DNA of 64,000 nucleotides. It comes from Chiua virens. Taxonomy: Eukaryota > Basidiomycota > Agaricomycetes > Boletales > Boletaceae. A model generated the notes under the pieces. That model searched no databases. It had not been told where the DNA came from and saw only the letters and a program-made list of their open reading frames with translations. Below, in pieces: positions 55,865 to 64,000 of this stretch; within the stretch, counting starts at the first letter, position 1; each line of letters opens with the position of its first letter. The DNA lies in NCBI GenBank assembly GCA_019787685.1, contig JAHNUO010000037.1, positions 62,001 to 126,000 of the forward strand. Reading direction: 5' to 3'. A program made the translations under genes and the position numbers.

Positions 55865-58434
55865 TAGGTTAGCCACTCCTGAAGTTTGACACATTCAGGG
55901 TATGCAGTGCCCCATCTTGTCTTGATGTTCAACCACACTGCAAAATTCTCCACATTTTCTATTTTAAGCTCAAGACACTTGTGGGCATTAGTGCATCAAT
56001 CCCTGACCTCAGCAATATCCTTGTTGGTGTAGCCATTGTGGATAATGTGAAAGTCAAGCCAATTAAAGTCAGATAACATATCCTGCCAAGCACATCTGAA
56101 ATTAAGGTCAGCGAAGGGGACAAGGTTGACATAATTACTCACTCAGCATTCTTGAGCTGGCTGAGCGCCTTCACATAGTCAATATAAACACTATCATTGC
56201 TTTCGGTCTGATGAGCATTAAAAAGATATTCACGCTCTTCATGAAGCTCAGTGTCAAAGTCAAAGTCAGCAACTTCAGTGGACTGAGGAATGGCTTGTGC
56301 TGTGTCAATGATTGTGAGACACTGGACATAATTATTGTAAAGAAAAGTGCCTGAAGTGAAATATATAAGACTGTAAATGGTAAAGGCAGAACAAACCTAG
56401 TGCAGCATATTTATCCAAGTTGGCAAATTTGAAATGTTCTTCAAGTACCTGGTACTGGTGGAAATTGGTAGCATTATAAATCTGAGATGTGACTGCATTT
56501 GAAACTGAGAAGACTTGTTCACAAGTCTTGAAATCTTCTTTGCCTGCACTGACTTTGTACTTTGGGTGATGCTGAACTTGACACAAACAATTATGAGCAT
56601 GACCATGAAAACTCAGGACAACACCATAAATGCCTCTAGTGCAAATGGTGGGCCTGAGAGAGCAGCACAACAAAAATTTTATAAAGGCACAATGAATGTT
56701 ATCACTGTAAAGGAAGTTGTCAGGAAATATATCCATCAAATGAGAAATGGTGGCAAGCAAGTATTTCATGCTGTAATGAGTGTAAGCAAATAGGGTATTG
56801 CATAATGGCAAAAGATCTTATAGTTCTTCACTTTGTATTAGATCGCAGATTGTAAGCAGAAATCCATGATGGCAGACAGAGATGAAAATCCCAGACTTCT
56901 AGAAGACAGTAAACATCTTGTGCTTTGGGAGCTGCATTGCGCCAGTGATCAACACAGACATTTGCAGGCTCCATTTTATCTTCCAGTTCATGGCATCAGG
57001 GTGACTCAAGGAGCCCTGCACTCTTCAGACTTTGTCCTTGAACCGATCAACTTCATCTTCTTTTATCCATACTGATGACCTGGAATAAAGAATCAACACA
57101 TTTTGCAGAGTTGTTGCCATTCATGGCAATCTGAAATGTGCATGGAATGGCAGCTCATCTTGCAATTTGTAGTGGCATGCCAGACATGAATTCTTCATGC
57201 ACCAATGGGGAATATCATGTCCCAGAGCAGCACTTATACAGCTGTTGACACACCATTGAATCTCCAGGTAAACATTGTATGCGACCCTGAGCTGTTCAGC
57301 AAAGTAATGGCAGAAGCGAACCTACATGGCCTGAACGTCATTCAGGTCTGATTACTAAAAAAAATCAACTTATACTGCAAATAACATAATACCTTTGCCA
57401 TCATGTGAATGGTGAACTGGGGCAAGCATGGTGCATCTGGTGATAGACTTCCAGGGTGCACATAGATACTACAAAAACAGGACATATTGGTGATGTGCTG
57501 ATGCATCCATATGTATCATAGAAGGGACACATTCACATGAGGTATAGCATGTGGAACCTTGTAAACAGTACACTCTGAGAAAATTATCACTAATAATTCT
57601 AAAAGCAATTATTAATCTTTACTAAATATGCCAATGACTTCAAGCTCAAAGTGGTTCCTGTTCGGCATTCATGCTGCAGGGATCATTGGTGGCAGGTTGT
57701 GCTCATACAATAGATATGCATTAGTTAGCATTTCATACTGATGAGACCATTCCTCCACCATATCAGTGACTTGGAACGAGTGGTCACATTCATTAATAGA
57801 GTATCCATAACATAATCAGCAGAATTATCATATGCAATGACAACTACTTACATACTTACTAAACCATCATAGAGCTGCTTCAAGGCAGTGTACTCTCCAC
57901 CAGCATTGCTGACATCAAAACCTTCTTCACCTAGTGGAGGTATGGCTGCAGCATCATCCAAGGATTCATTCATGTCAATGTTAGTCAAGAAGTCTAGGAT
58001 ACCTCGACTCTGAGCAATTTTCTCTGCTCACAGATAGTGTTCACACTGTTTTAAACCAAGATCTGAGGCACAGTGAGCTACAAAAATGACAACAAAGAAG
58101 ACAGAACACACAACAAAGATAGTTGCTACACTCCTCATCAGCAACTTTACTATGTGGTAGCAGGTCACTTGGGCGTACAACCCAAGCCTTCTTGAGCCCA
58201 ATGGAAACATGAGCACTGAAAGATGTTCCCATAGCTAAATAATGTAGGGCACATGCATGAGAACGAGGCACCATGTCAGTAGAGATAGAAGGAGGAAAGT
58301 TGCAAAATGAACCACATTTGAAGTGAAATTCTCACACCACATGGTTATGTATAATCCATACATAGAAACCTCCAAGTAGACACAGTGAGAAAAAGGAGCC
58401 AAAGAACCAGCACAAGAAGAATATGGATCAGGAG

Positions 58435-59500
58435 GTCATTGTCAGGAAGAGTAAGGGCAGTGACAATATGAGATCCCGACACCACCCACTCAAAAAGTCT
58501 CCAGCAGCCGAGGCTGCAGGAAAGATGGTGATAGTGATGGTGCCCAATGACGGAGAGGGTGGCGGCCACAGCACCAGTGGTAATGGCAAAAGTTCCTGAA
58601 AGCAAAGAGGGTGATTAGGATAGCAGTGATGGTGGCAGGTAATCCCAATGTCACCCACTTAGAGACTGCAACAAGGGAGGCAGTAGTGAGGGTGCCCAAT
58701 GATGGAGAGGGTAGCGGTGGCAGCGGTGGCAGCAGCAAGAGCACCAGATAGCAGAGAGGGCAATGACAATAGTGACACTGGTGGCAGGTAATCCCAATGT
58801 CACCTACTCAGAGGCTACAACAAGGAAGGCAGTAGTAAGGGTGGCAGTGGTGGCAGCAGCAAGAGCACTAGATAGCAGAGAGGGTGATGGTGATGGTGAC
58901 AATGGTAACAAGGAAATCCCAATGTTGCCCACTCAGAGGCTGCAACAAGGGAGGTGGTGGCAATGATGCCCAATGATGGAGAGGGTAATGGTGGCAGTGG
59001 TGGTGACGGTGAAAGCACCCAACAGCAGAAAGGGAGGTAGGAATGGTGGGAATGACAGCAGCAGCAGGAAAAAGACAGAACTATTGACAATGAGACATAC
59101 CAGGGTCCCCAATTCATGACATCTCTAATGAGGGATTGGTCGGGGGTGATGGCATGGCCAAGGATATGGCAGCAGCGCTAACAACAACAACAACAATGGT
59201 GGGTAGGAATGCAGGAGTTGATAAGAAGAAGCACCAGAGATTCCCAAGGGTAGTGCCACATCCCAAAGCAGCAATTGTTGATGCCATGTTATCGTCTTAA
59301 GCAAGAACACATGATCCAGTTACTGAGGTTAGGGGACTACTCTTGGGAACTACCTTAATAATCCTAATCACTTTGCCTAAGTACCTAGTGAACCACATGT
59401 TGCACTGCAGTGCTCACAAAAAAGCTGTCAAGCAAGTCTAGTAAGTGTTATCTCATCCATGGCTGTAATAGTTTATAAACTTTAAAATATGGGAAGCATA
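58435..59500. repeat. Right inverted arm with ~150-bp minisatellite
   Basis: Reverse complement of 48581-49660. Units marked by 'aatcccaatgtcaccta/ccactcagaggctgcaac' begin near 58485, 58649, 58796 and 58921. The unique outer part includes 'gctgtcaagcaagtctagta' and ends 'tttaaaatatgggaagcata'. Unit number and order mirror the left arm, with one unit about 25 bp shorter. Confidence 0.85.
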
Positions 59501-59761
59501 GGTGACTAAACAAATGTATACCCCTCCTAGACCACAACACTAGTCAACACACCCATATAGGTATAACAGGTTACTCCTTCCTTCTGCTATTAATATACCT
59601 GCATATCCCCCCTGACCAGAGTGTAGAAGTCTGGCTGGTATGTGTACTGGGTGCCGATAGATGGCAATGGATGGTAGATGGCTTCAGACTGCTTATGGGT
59701 CATGAGATGTTGCAGAAATTGCTGGTGATTGAGGAAGCTAGGCTGATCAAGAGCTGATAGG

Positions 59762-60191
59762 TGCTGAAACAACCTAGATCAAAGACTAGACTATTAAAGT
59801 AGTGGATGAAGAGAAAGGTGGTTCAGTCCAGTCAAAGAGATGAAAACTACAAGAGAATTTTGTTAGAGTTCCTTGGTCTTAATTCATGGGCTTTACTACA
59901 TGGATGTCAAAGTTCTAATCTGAGTATGAACTACATAGATAAGCATAAGGCATATGATTGTTGATAATGTTTGAGTTGTAAAATGAGTCATAGATAAGAC
60001 ATAGCCTTGCACTGCCATGATGAGTCAGTGATAAGGGATATGAATAGATAGAAGCATATGTGTATGATATTGTGACAGCCAATTGGATGTGTTCCTTTGA
60101 ATAGCCTTGACATGAGGCAAAGTATGCTGTAATAGTTTAGAAAAGATTGAAGGTATAGTCCATTAAGGGTTAAAACATTGAAATTGTAACA
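59762..60191 (-). repeat. LTR-D copy 1 (full length, inverted)
   Basis: On the minus strand reads TGTTACAATTTCAATG ... TAGGTTGTTTCAGCA, 430 bp. Shares 'cactgactcat', 'gtagttcatactcagattag', 'ttctcttg(t)agttttca' with the two copies that follow. No duplication identified. Confidence 0.75.
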
Positions 60192-60193
60192 GG

Positions 60194-60436
60194 TGCTGAA
60201 ACAACCTAGAATAACCTAGACTGTTTAAAGTTGTAGTGGTGTAGTGAAGAGAGGGTTCAGTCCAGTGAAGAGGTGAAAACTGCAAGAGAACTTTGTTGAG
60301 CTCTCTGGCTTTGATTCATGGGGTTTATATACTACATGGATGTCAGAGTTCTAATCTGAGTATGAACTATGTAGATAAGCATAATGTATCCTATTGGATG
60401 ATAAGGTGTGAATATATATGAGTCATAGATAAGTGT
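60194..60436 (-). repeat. LTR-D copy 2 (3' half, inverted)
   Basis: Matches the 3' half of copy 1 (tgctgaaacaacctag ... 'gtagataagcata', 'gagtcatagataag'). It stops where copy 3 begins in the opposite direction, giving a palindrome with about 200-bp arms and a ~150-bp centre. Confidence 0.75.
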
Positions 60437-60799
60437 TATGATATCAACTTTCCATCCCTTAACAGATTATACTTTCAATCTATTCTAAAGATAACACCTC
60501 ATGTAAAGGCTGTCCAAAGGATCATACCCTATTGGCTGCCACAATATCACACACATACACTTCTATCTATTTATTTCCCTTATCACTGACTCATATATAT
60601 TCATACCTTATCATCCAATAGGATACAGTATGCTTACCTACGTAGTTCATACTCAGATTAGAACTCTAGCATCCATGTAGTATATAACTCCATGAATTTT
60701 AGCCAGAGAGCTCTAACAAAGTTCTCTTGGAGTTTTCACCTCTTCACTGGACTGAACCCCCTCTTCACTTGTAGTTGTCTTACCTCTATTAAGAGCAGC
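60437..60799 (+). repeat. LTR-D copy 3, 5' LTR of gypsy-3
   Basis: TGTTATGATATC ... AGAGCAGCA, same orientation as the gypsy-3 genes that follow. It resembles copy 1 through 'ctggactgaacc' and then diverges, so its 3' boundary (about 60799) is uncertain. A TATATAACTCC box lies near 60683. Confidence 0.65.
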
Positions 60800-60943
60800 A
60801 CCCCAAGTAAGTCGCAGACTCTGAACAGGAAAATTTTATCAGCTTCAAATAAGCTGCTCGAGACCCAAGGTCCATATAGCACACCAGCCAATAGCACACC
60901 TTTTTGTCGCTCATTGTCCTCTTAACTAAGACCACAAAAAATA

Positions 60944-61518
60944 GTGACTTCCTCTTTGTTACTGCTCTCAATCGTTGCTGCTGCTCAAGAAGTGTTTCCT
61001 GGTCTTGAAGACCAACCTTATGTACTTGACACCACCTATCTCACTGAGGTAGTTGCCCTAGAGGATCTTGATCCCAAGGACAGGACAGATACAGAGATCT
61101 TCCATGCCTTATTAGGCCACTTTATAGGAGACAATGCATCCCTATCAGACTATGAATCTTTCTGGTCTGACAGCCCAAACCTCCAGTATCCAACTTTGGA
61201 ACCAAATATCAAATGAGAGCCTAGCCTGCTTATCGTACCTCTTCCTTTTATAAAAAGAGAAGAATCCTCCCTGCTCCCAGAACTAACACCAAGCAGAGCA
61301 TCCTCTGAGGAAAGTTTAGGAGACCCTAACAATTGGCTCCCACCCAGAAAGATTGAGAGAATAGCCAATAGAACAGCTTTGCAGAAAAGGAGAGCAGAAA
61401 GACGCTTCAGGGAAAATCTAGTACCCTCGCGCATCCGCCCCTATTCACAATACAATATTTTCGAATTCCCCTCTTTACGTCCTAGAAACACTCTCAGGAC
61501 CCCTTCCAAATATCTCTA
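60944..61518 (+). pseudogene. gypsy-3 leader ORF upstream of gag
   Basis: An open frame from about 60926 to the TAA at 61516-61518, with one in-frame TGA (61214-61216). The first 90 codons are acidic (EVVALEDLDPKDRTDTEIFH, LSDYESFWSDSPN). The second half is strongly basic (RKIERIANRTALQKRRAERR, then RENLVPSRIRPYSQYNIF). No ATG precedes it; the frame opens with GTG at 60944, so a spliced or non-AUG start must be assumed. Immediately after the TAA the same frame continues into the membrane-segment ORF at 61532. I do not recognise a domain. Confidence 0.5.
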
Positions 61519-61531
61519 AATAGATTCTTTT

Positions 61532-61666
61532 ATGTCTTGGGAACTCATTGCAATCGCACTTGTCATCTCCTGCACTCTCATCATCTACTTTTTCGGATAC
61601 ATCACTTTCTACCTTACCAACAAGGTACAAGAATCTCAGCGACCAATTTACGTCTCTATCAAATGA
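61532..61666 (+). CDS. 44-aa predicted single-pass membrane peptide before gag
   Basis: ATG at 61532, TGA at 61664-61666. MSWELIAIALVISCTLII continues with YFFGYITFYLTNKV, giving an uninterrupted hydrophobic stretch of about 25 residues, then a polar tail (QESQRPIYVSIK). It lies in the same frame as the leader ORF ending 14 bases upstream, so it may be the C-terminus of that protein, separated by a late nonsense mutation. It overlaps the start of the gag frame. Whether it is translated is unknown. Confidence 0.4.
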   Translation: MSWELIAIALVISCTLIIYFFGYITFYLTNKVQESQRPIYVSIK

Positions 61667-62928
61667 TGAGACTACCCTTTTGCAGTCACTTTTAGTTTTT
61701 TCTCACCCTACAAAGAATATGGAACAGCCACTGCTAACACTTGGGGAGCACCAGAACCAACAGCTGATGCTTGGTAAATATGTCAACACAAGATATCGCT
61801 GATATGACCGCAGTCATGAATGACCCCAAGGAATCTGATAAGGATAGACTCCTGTTGGCTATATTTATCATACAACAAATGAGTGGTGCTATTGCTGCAC
61901 TACAAAACAAACCCCATTCCATGGGAAAGGTAGAAATCTTTGCCAACCCTGGAACCTATGACAGAGAACCAGCTCGCTTTGAAGAATGGTGGGCCAAAAT
62001 CAAGGGATGGATAGACATAAACCAAAACACTATCACACCTGGCTCCTACATGGCAGTATTAGCTGTCTTATCTTGCCTAAAAGGAAAACGAGCTTTGCAG
62101 TTCACAGAAACTTGCTTAGCACAAGGGACCAACCTCACATGGGGACAATTATTCATTGATGTAGAAAGGATGTTCCGCCAGACCAACAAGGTTGACTGGG
62201 CTCACACAGAGCTAGAACATCTCGAACAAGAAAATATGAGGGTTGAAGACTTCCTAATCCAATGGGAAGCATTATGGCACCAAGCCAGAATCAATCCCTC
62301 CCACGCCATAAGACTCCTCAAGGCAAATACAGCATGAGGACTAATTTATCAAATCTTCAGGGATAGAACAAGAATCACCCTCAAAGAACCCATGTGGAAC
62401 AATCCACTCACCCCTAAGTATGAAAAGGATCGCAACAAGGCCATAACAGCATATCTTGCCTTGATCAGACAGGCAAGAAATTTCCTGGAGCAACTCCAAT
62501 ATGTCTGCAGAGAAAGATCTAAAAAGAAAGATCCTAACACCATGGACATTAGCTCCATATCACGATACAAAGTAGATGATGATGGCTGGTTTACCGGCAA
62601 AGAAGTCAGGGCAGTTGGTCAGAAGAAGACTAACAACAACAAATGTTACAACTGCAGGAACACAGGACACGTTCCAAAAGAATGTCCTAAACCCAAAGTA
62701 CAATGCCCAGATTGCAAATACTACACTAGCAACCACAAAGCCACATGTGGAAAATCTAGAAAAGTAAGATCCACCACACAGCAAAAAGAAGCCCCTAAAG
62801 CTTCAACTTCTTCAGTACCCAAAAAGGACCCTTTTGCGGTCATTCGAGGAATGAACCCTGAAGAAGTACAAGCATATTATTATAACAAATATGAAACCAA
62901 AGAGAAGGGAAAAGGCAAGGCGAACTGA
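61548..62928 (+). pseudogene. gag: gypsy-3 gag
   Basis: An N-terminal segment in one frame (from about 61548; DETTLLQSLLVFSHP, GEHQNQQLML) passes by a frameshift near 61770 into the main frame: MSTQDIADMTAVMNDPKES, IFANPGTYDREPARFEEWWA, FIDVERMFRQTNKVDWAHTE and VEDFLIQWEALW. TGA at 62335-62337 interrupts it (a CGA-type codon elsewhere). It continues with YEKDRNKAITAYLALIRQAR and the zinc knuckle CYNCRNTGHVPKEC (62644-62685, C-x2-C-x4-H-x4-C), followed by a second Cys-His group (CPDCKYYTSNHKATC). It ends at TGA 62926-62928. The layout is a typical Ty3/gypsy Gag. Confidence 0.85.
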
Positions 62929-64000
62929 GTAAACTGGGATCTCATGTTTGCACTACCCTTCCAAAGCTCTATGAAAACACGTTATCTCTAAACTTTGATT
63001 TTCAATACTCCGAAACACCTCCCTGGCAAGAGGATAAACTACCTAAGTCCACAAAAACAACAGAAAACAAAAGCATTGACAGTGTCTCTGTGGAGCATGG
63101 TGGACACAATAGTTCCATGCTTAGTTCTGTCCTGAAACAAATACCCAATGGGTCTTTAATTAGATCTACATTGGTAGAAAAAGAAATTATACTTCCAATT
63201 TTGGTATTCCCAGTAAACCAAATTAGCTATGTTGGAGCAAAAGCACTCTTAGACAGTGGAGCTAATGCGATTTTCATACACAAAGATTACATTACTAAAC
63301 ATAAACTCCCATGTCACATGCTTCCTCACCCAATCCAAGTTTTCAATGTGGATGGCACTAAGAACCAAGCAGGCTCAATAACTCACACCACACAAATCCT
63401 GATCAATTTCAAAGGTCACAGGAAAATAGTGGATGCTGAAATTACCAACCTTGGAAAGAATGATCTTATCCTCGGATTTACATGGTTAAAGCACCACAAT
63501 CCCCATATAGACTAGACAACAGGAATAGTAACAATGAGAAGATGCCCAGATTTATGTCATTCACAAGATGAAGACAACTACTTGGATTCCATTATCACAG
63601 AAGAAATCTCCTATGCAAACTCTATTGCCAAAACCCATTTTTTTTCTACTCACATGGAAACTCCACCTTCTCCTCCTAAGGAACGCACTCTTGAAGAGAT
63701 GGTGCCTAAGGAATATATGAAATATGTTAAAGTATTTGGAAAAATGGAATCTGAAAGAATTCCATTAAGTAAACCATGGGATCATAGCATTGACCTAAAA
63801 GAGTCTTTCATTCCTAAAAAGGGTTGCTTAATACCCCTCTCTGTCACAGAACAAGAGAAGGTCTCCACATTCATTGATGACCAATTAAAGAAATGTTACA
63901 TCAGACCCTCTAAATCAGAACAGACATCTCCAGTCTTCTTCGTCCCAAAGAAAGATGGAAAGAAATGTATGGTTCAGGATTACCGATACCTAAATGAACA
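62895..64000 (+). pseudogene. pol: gypsy-3 pol: protease and start of RT (runs off window)
   Basis: The pol frame is open from 62895, overlapping the last 34 bases of gag in the -1 frame. The protease has ALLDSGANAIFIHKDYI (catalytic Asp at 63252-63254) and the C-terminal hydrophobic LILGFTWLKHHNPHID. A single TAG at 63513-63515 stands where related elements have Trp; the frame is then open to the window end. RT begins with MESERIPLSKPWDHSIDLKE, PLSVTEQEKVSTFIDDQLKK and SPVFFVPKKDGKKCMVQDYR. The catalytic YxDD box lies beyond 64000. Confidence 0.88.
62907..62913 (+). promoter_or_regulatory. Candidate -1 ribosomal frameshift site GGGAAAA
   Basis: In the gag frame the codons are AAG GGA AAA GGC, so the heptamer fits X XXY YYZ phasing exactly. 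The gag stop is 13 bases downstream and the pol frame is the -1 frame, open from 62895. This is the expected arrangement for Gag-Pol made by -1 slippage. Confidence 0.65.

Larger units (their letters stand above)
53592..58290 (-). pseudogene. KDZ-superfamily transposase, split by Tc1
   Basis: Domains in order on the minus strand. The N-terminus (58274-58041) starts MVPRSHACALHYLAMGTSFS; exons follow with VEEWSHQYEMLTNAYLLYEH (~57780). A KDZ-specific block comes next: FAEQLRVAYNVYLEIQWCVN, SAALGHDIPHWCMKNSC and LACHYKLQDELPFHAHF (57330-57130). The catalytic region is 56811-56332: LMDIFPDNFLYSDNIHCAF, SFHGHAHNCLCQVQHHPKYK and AGKEDFKTCEQVFSVSNAV. An acidic C-terminal part follows (DFDFDTELHEEREYLFNAHQ, ~56270), then ENFAVWLNIKTRWGTAYPE to the Tc1 at 55864. 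After it come FFKAAKEVECLVVMHLLELM and, to the stop at 53592, DPPLAHQIEHQWQYIQSV and LLNGYTGS. KDZ proteins are RNase H-fold transposases. Frame is lost in several exons. Confidence 0.85.
48581..59500 (-). mobile_element. Putative ~10.9-kb KDZ-superfamily DNA transposon
   Basis: Two inverted arms (48581-49660 and 58435-59500) enclose a KDZ transposase (58290-53592) and a second co-oriented gene (53526-50456). The arms match from their outer ends (tatgcttcc... / ...ggaagcata) through collinear unique and minisatellite segments. No target duplication could be recognised at the outer ends, so the claim that these arms are the element's true terminal repeats is inference from symmetry and content. 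A Tc1 element is inserted in the transposase gene. Confidence 0.6.
60437..64000 (+). mobile_element. Ty3/gypsy element (gypsy-3), 5' part
   Basis: LTR, leader ORF, gag, protease and the beginning of RT in order on the plus strand, cut by the window end. Few lesions: TGA 61214, TAA 61516, a frameshift near 61770, TGA 62335 and TAG 63513. It is therefore one of the better-preserved elements here. Confidence 0.85.

Overview
This window looks like a transposable-element island from a basidiomycete fungus, most likely an Agaricomycete. The evidence is GT-AG introns of about 47-48 nt, transposase families I know mainly from mushroom-forming fungi (KDZ and Plavaka), Ty3/gypsy and Ty1/copia retroelements with fungal-type Gag and Pol, and twin C-x2-C-x6-C cluster proteins typical of Agaricomycete repeats. 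I found no intact housekeeping gene in 64 kb and no rRNA, tRNA or CRISPR locus. Most reading frames are broken. Most of the window is visibly poor in CpG, whereas Ty3/gypsy element 1 and the copia fragment keep many CpGs and are probably younger. Names such as gypsy-1 and LTR-A to LTR-E are my own labels.

Layout. 1-2.1 kb: a decayed fungal protein and a large inverted repeat built from degenerate units. 2.4-9.1 kb: gypsy-1 on the minus strand, bounded by a 5-bp duplication (ATTGC), carrying an extra zinc-cluster gene antisense between the end of pol and a truncated 3' LTR. 9-13 kb: a broken hypothetical gene, another copy of the inverted-repeat family and a solo-LTR-like repeat. 13.3-15.8 kb: two copia remnants, followed to 19.2 kb by dispersed ~190-bp repeats in both orientations. 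20.9-34.7 kb: LTR pieces, unrecognised multi-exon gene remnants, an IS630-like transposase fragment, TA-flanked foldback elements, a ~400-bp tandem duplication and a second zinc-cluster/coiled-coil gene. 35.0-38.6 kb: gypsy-2 (minus), broken inside RT. 38.6-40.2 kb: a DD34E Tc1/mariner element. 40.2-42.4 kb: a Plavaka transposase split into two tail-to-tail pieces.

43.4-47.2 kb holds a second Plavaka transposase on the minus strand, cut by two solo LTRs with clean 5-bp duplications (GAGAG and GTACT). The larger LTR carries a third LTR nested inside it. 48.6-59.5 kb is bounded by ~1.07-kb inverted arms, each holding a ~150-bp minisatellite. Between the arms lie a KDZ transposase (split by a second Tc1 copy) and an unrecognised co-oriented gene. 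I read this as one ~10.9-kb KDZ-class DNA transposon. 59.8-64 kb: three copies of LTR-D, two of them forming a palindrome, lead into gypsy-3 (plus). Gypsy-3 has an unusual leader ORF with a predicted membrane segment, then gag, a candidate -1 frameshift site, protease and the start of RT, and it runs off the window.

The order of events can be read from the nesting. DNA transposons (KDZ, Plavaka) came first, Tc1 copies and LTR-A/LTR-B retroelements landed inside them, LTR-B landed inside LTR-A, and CpG decay and stops accumulated in the older layers.
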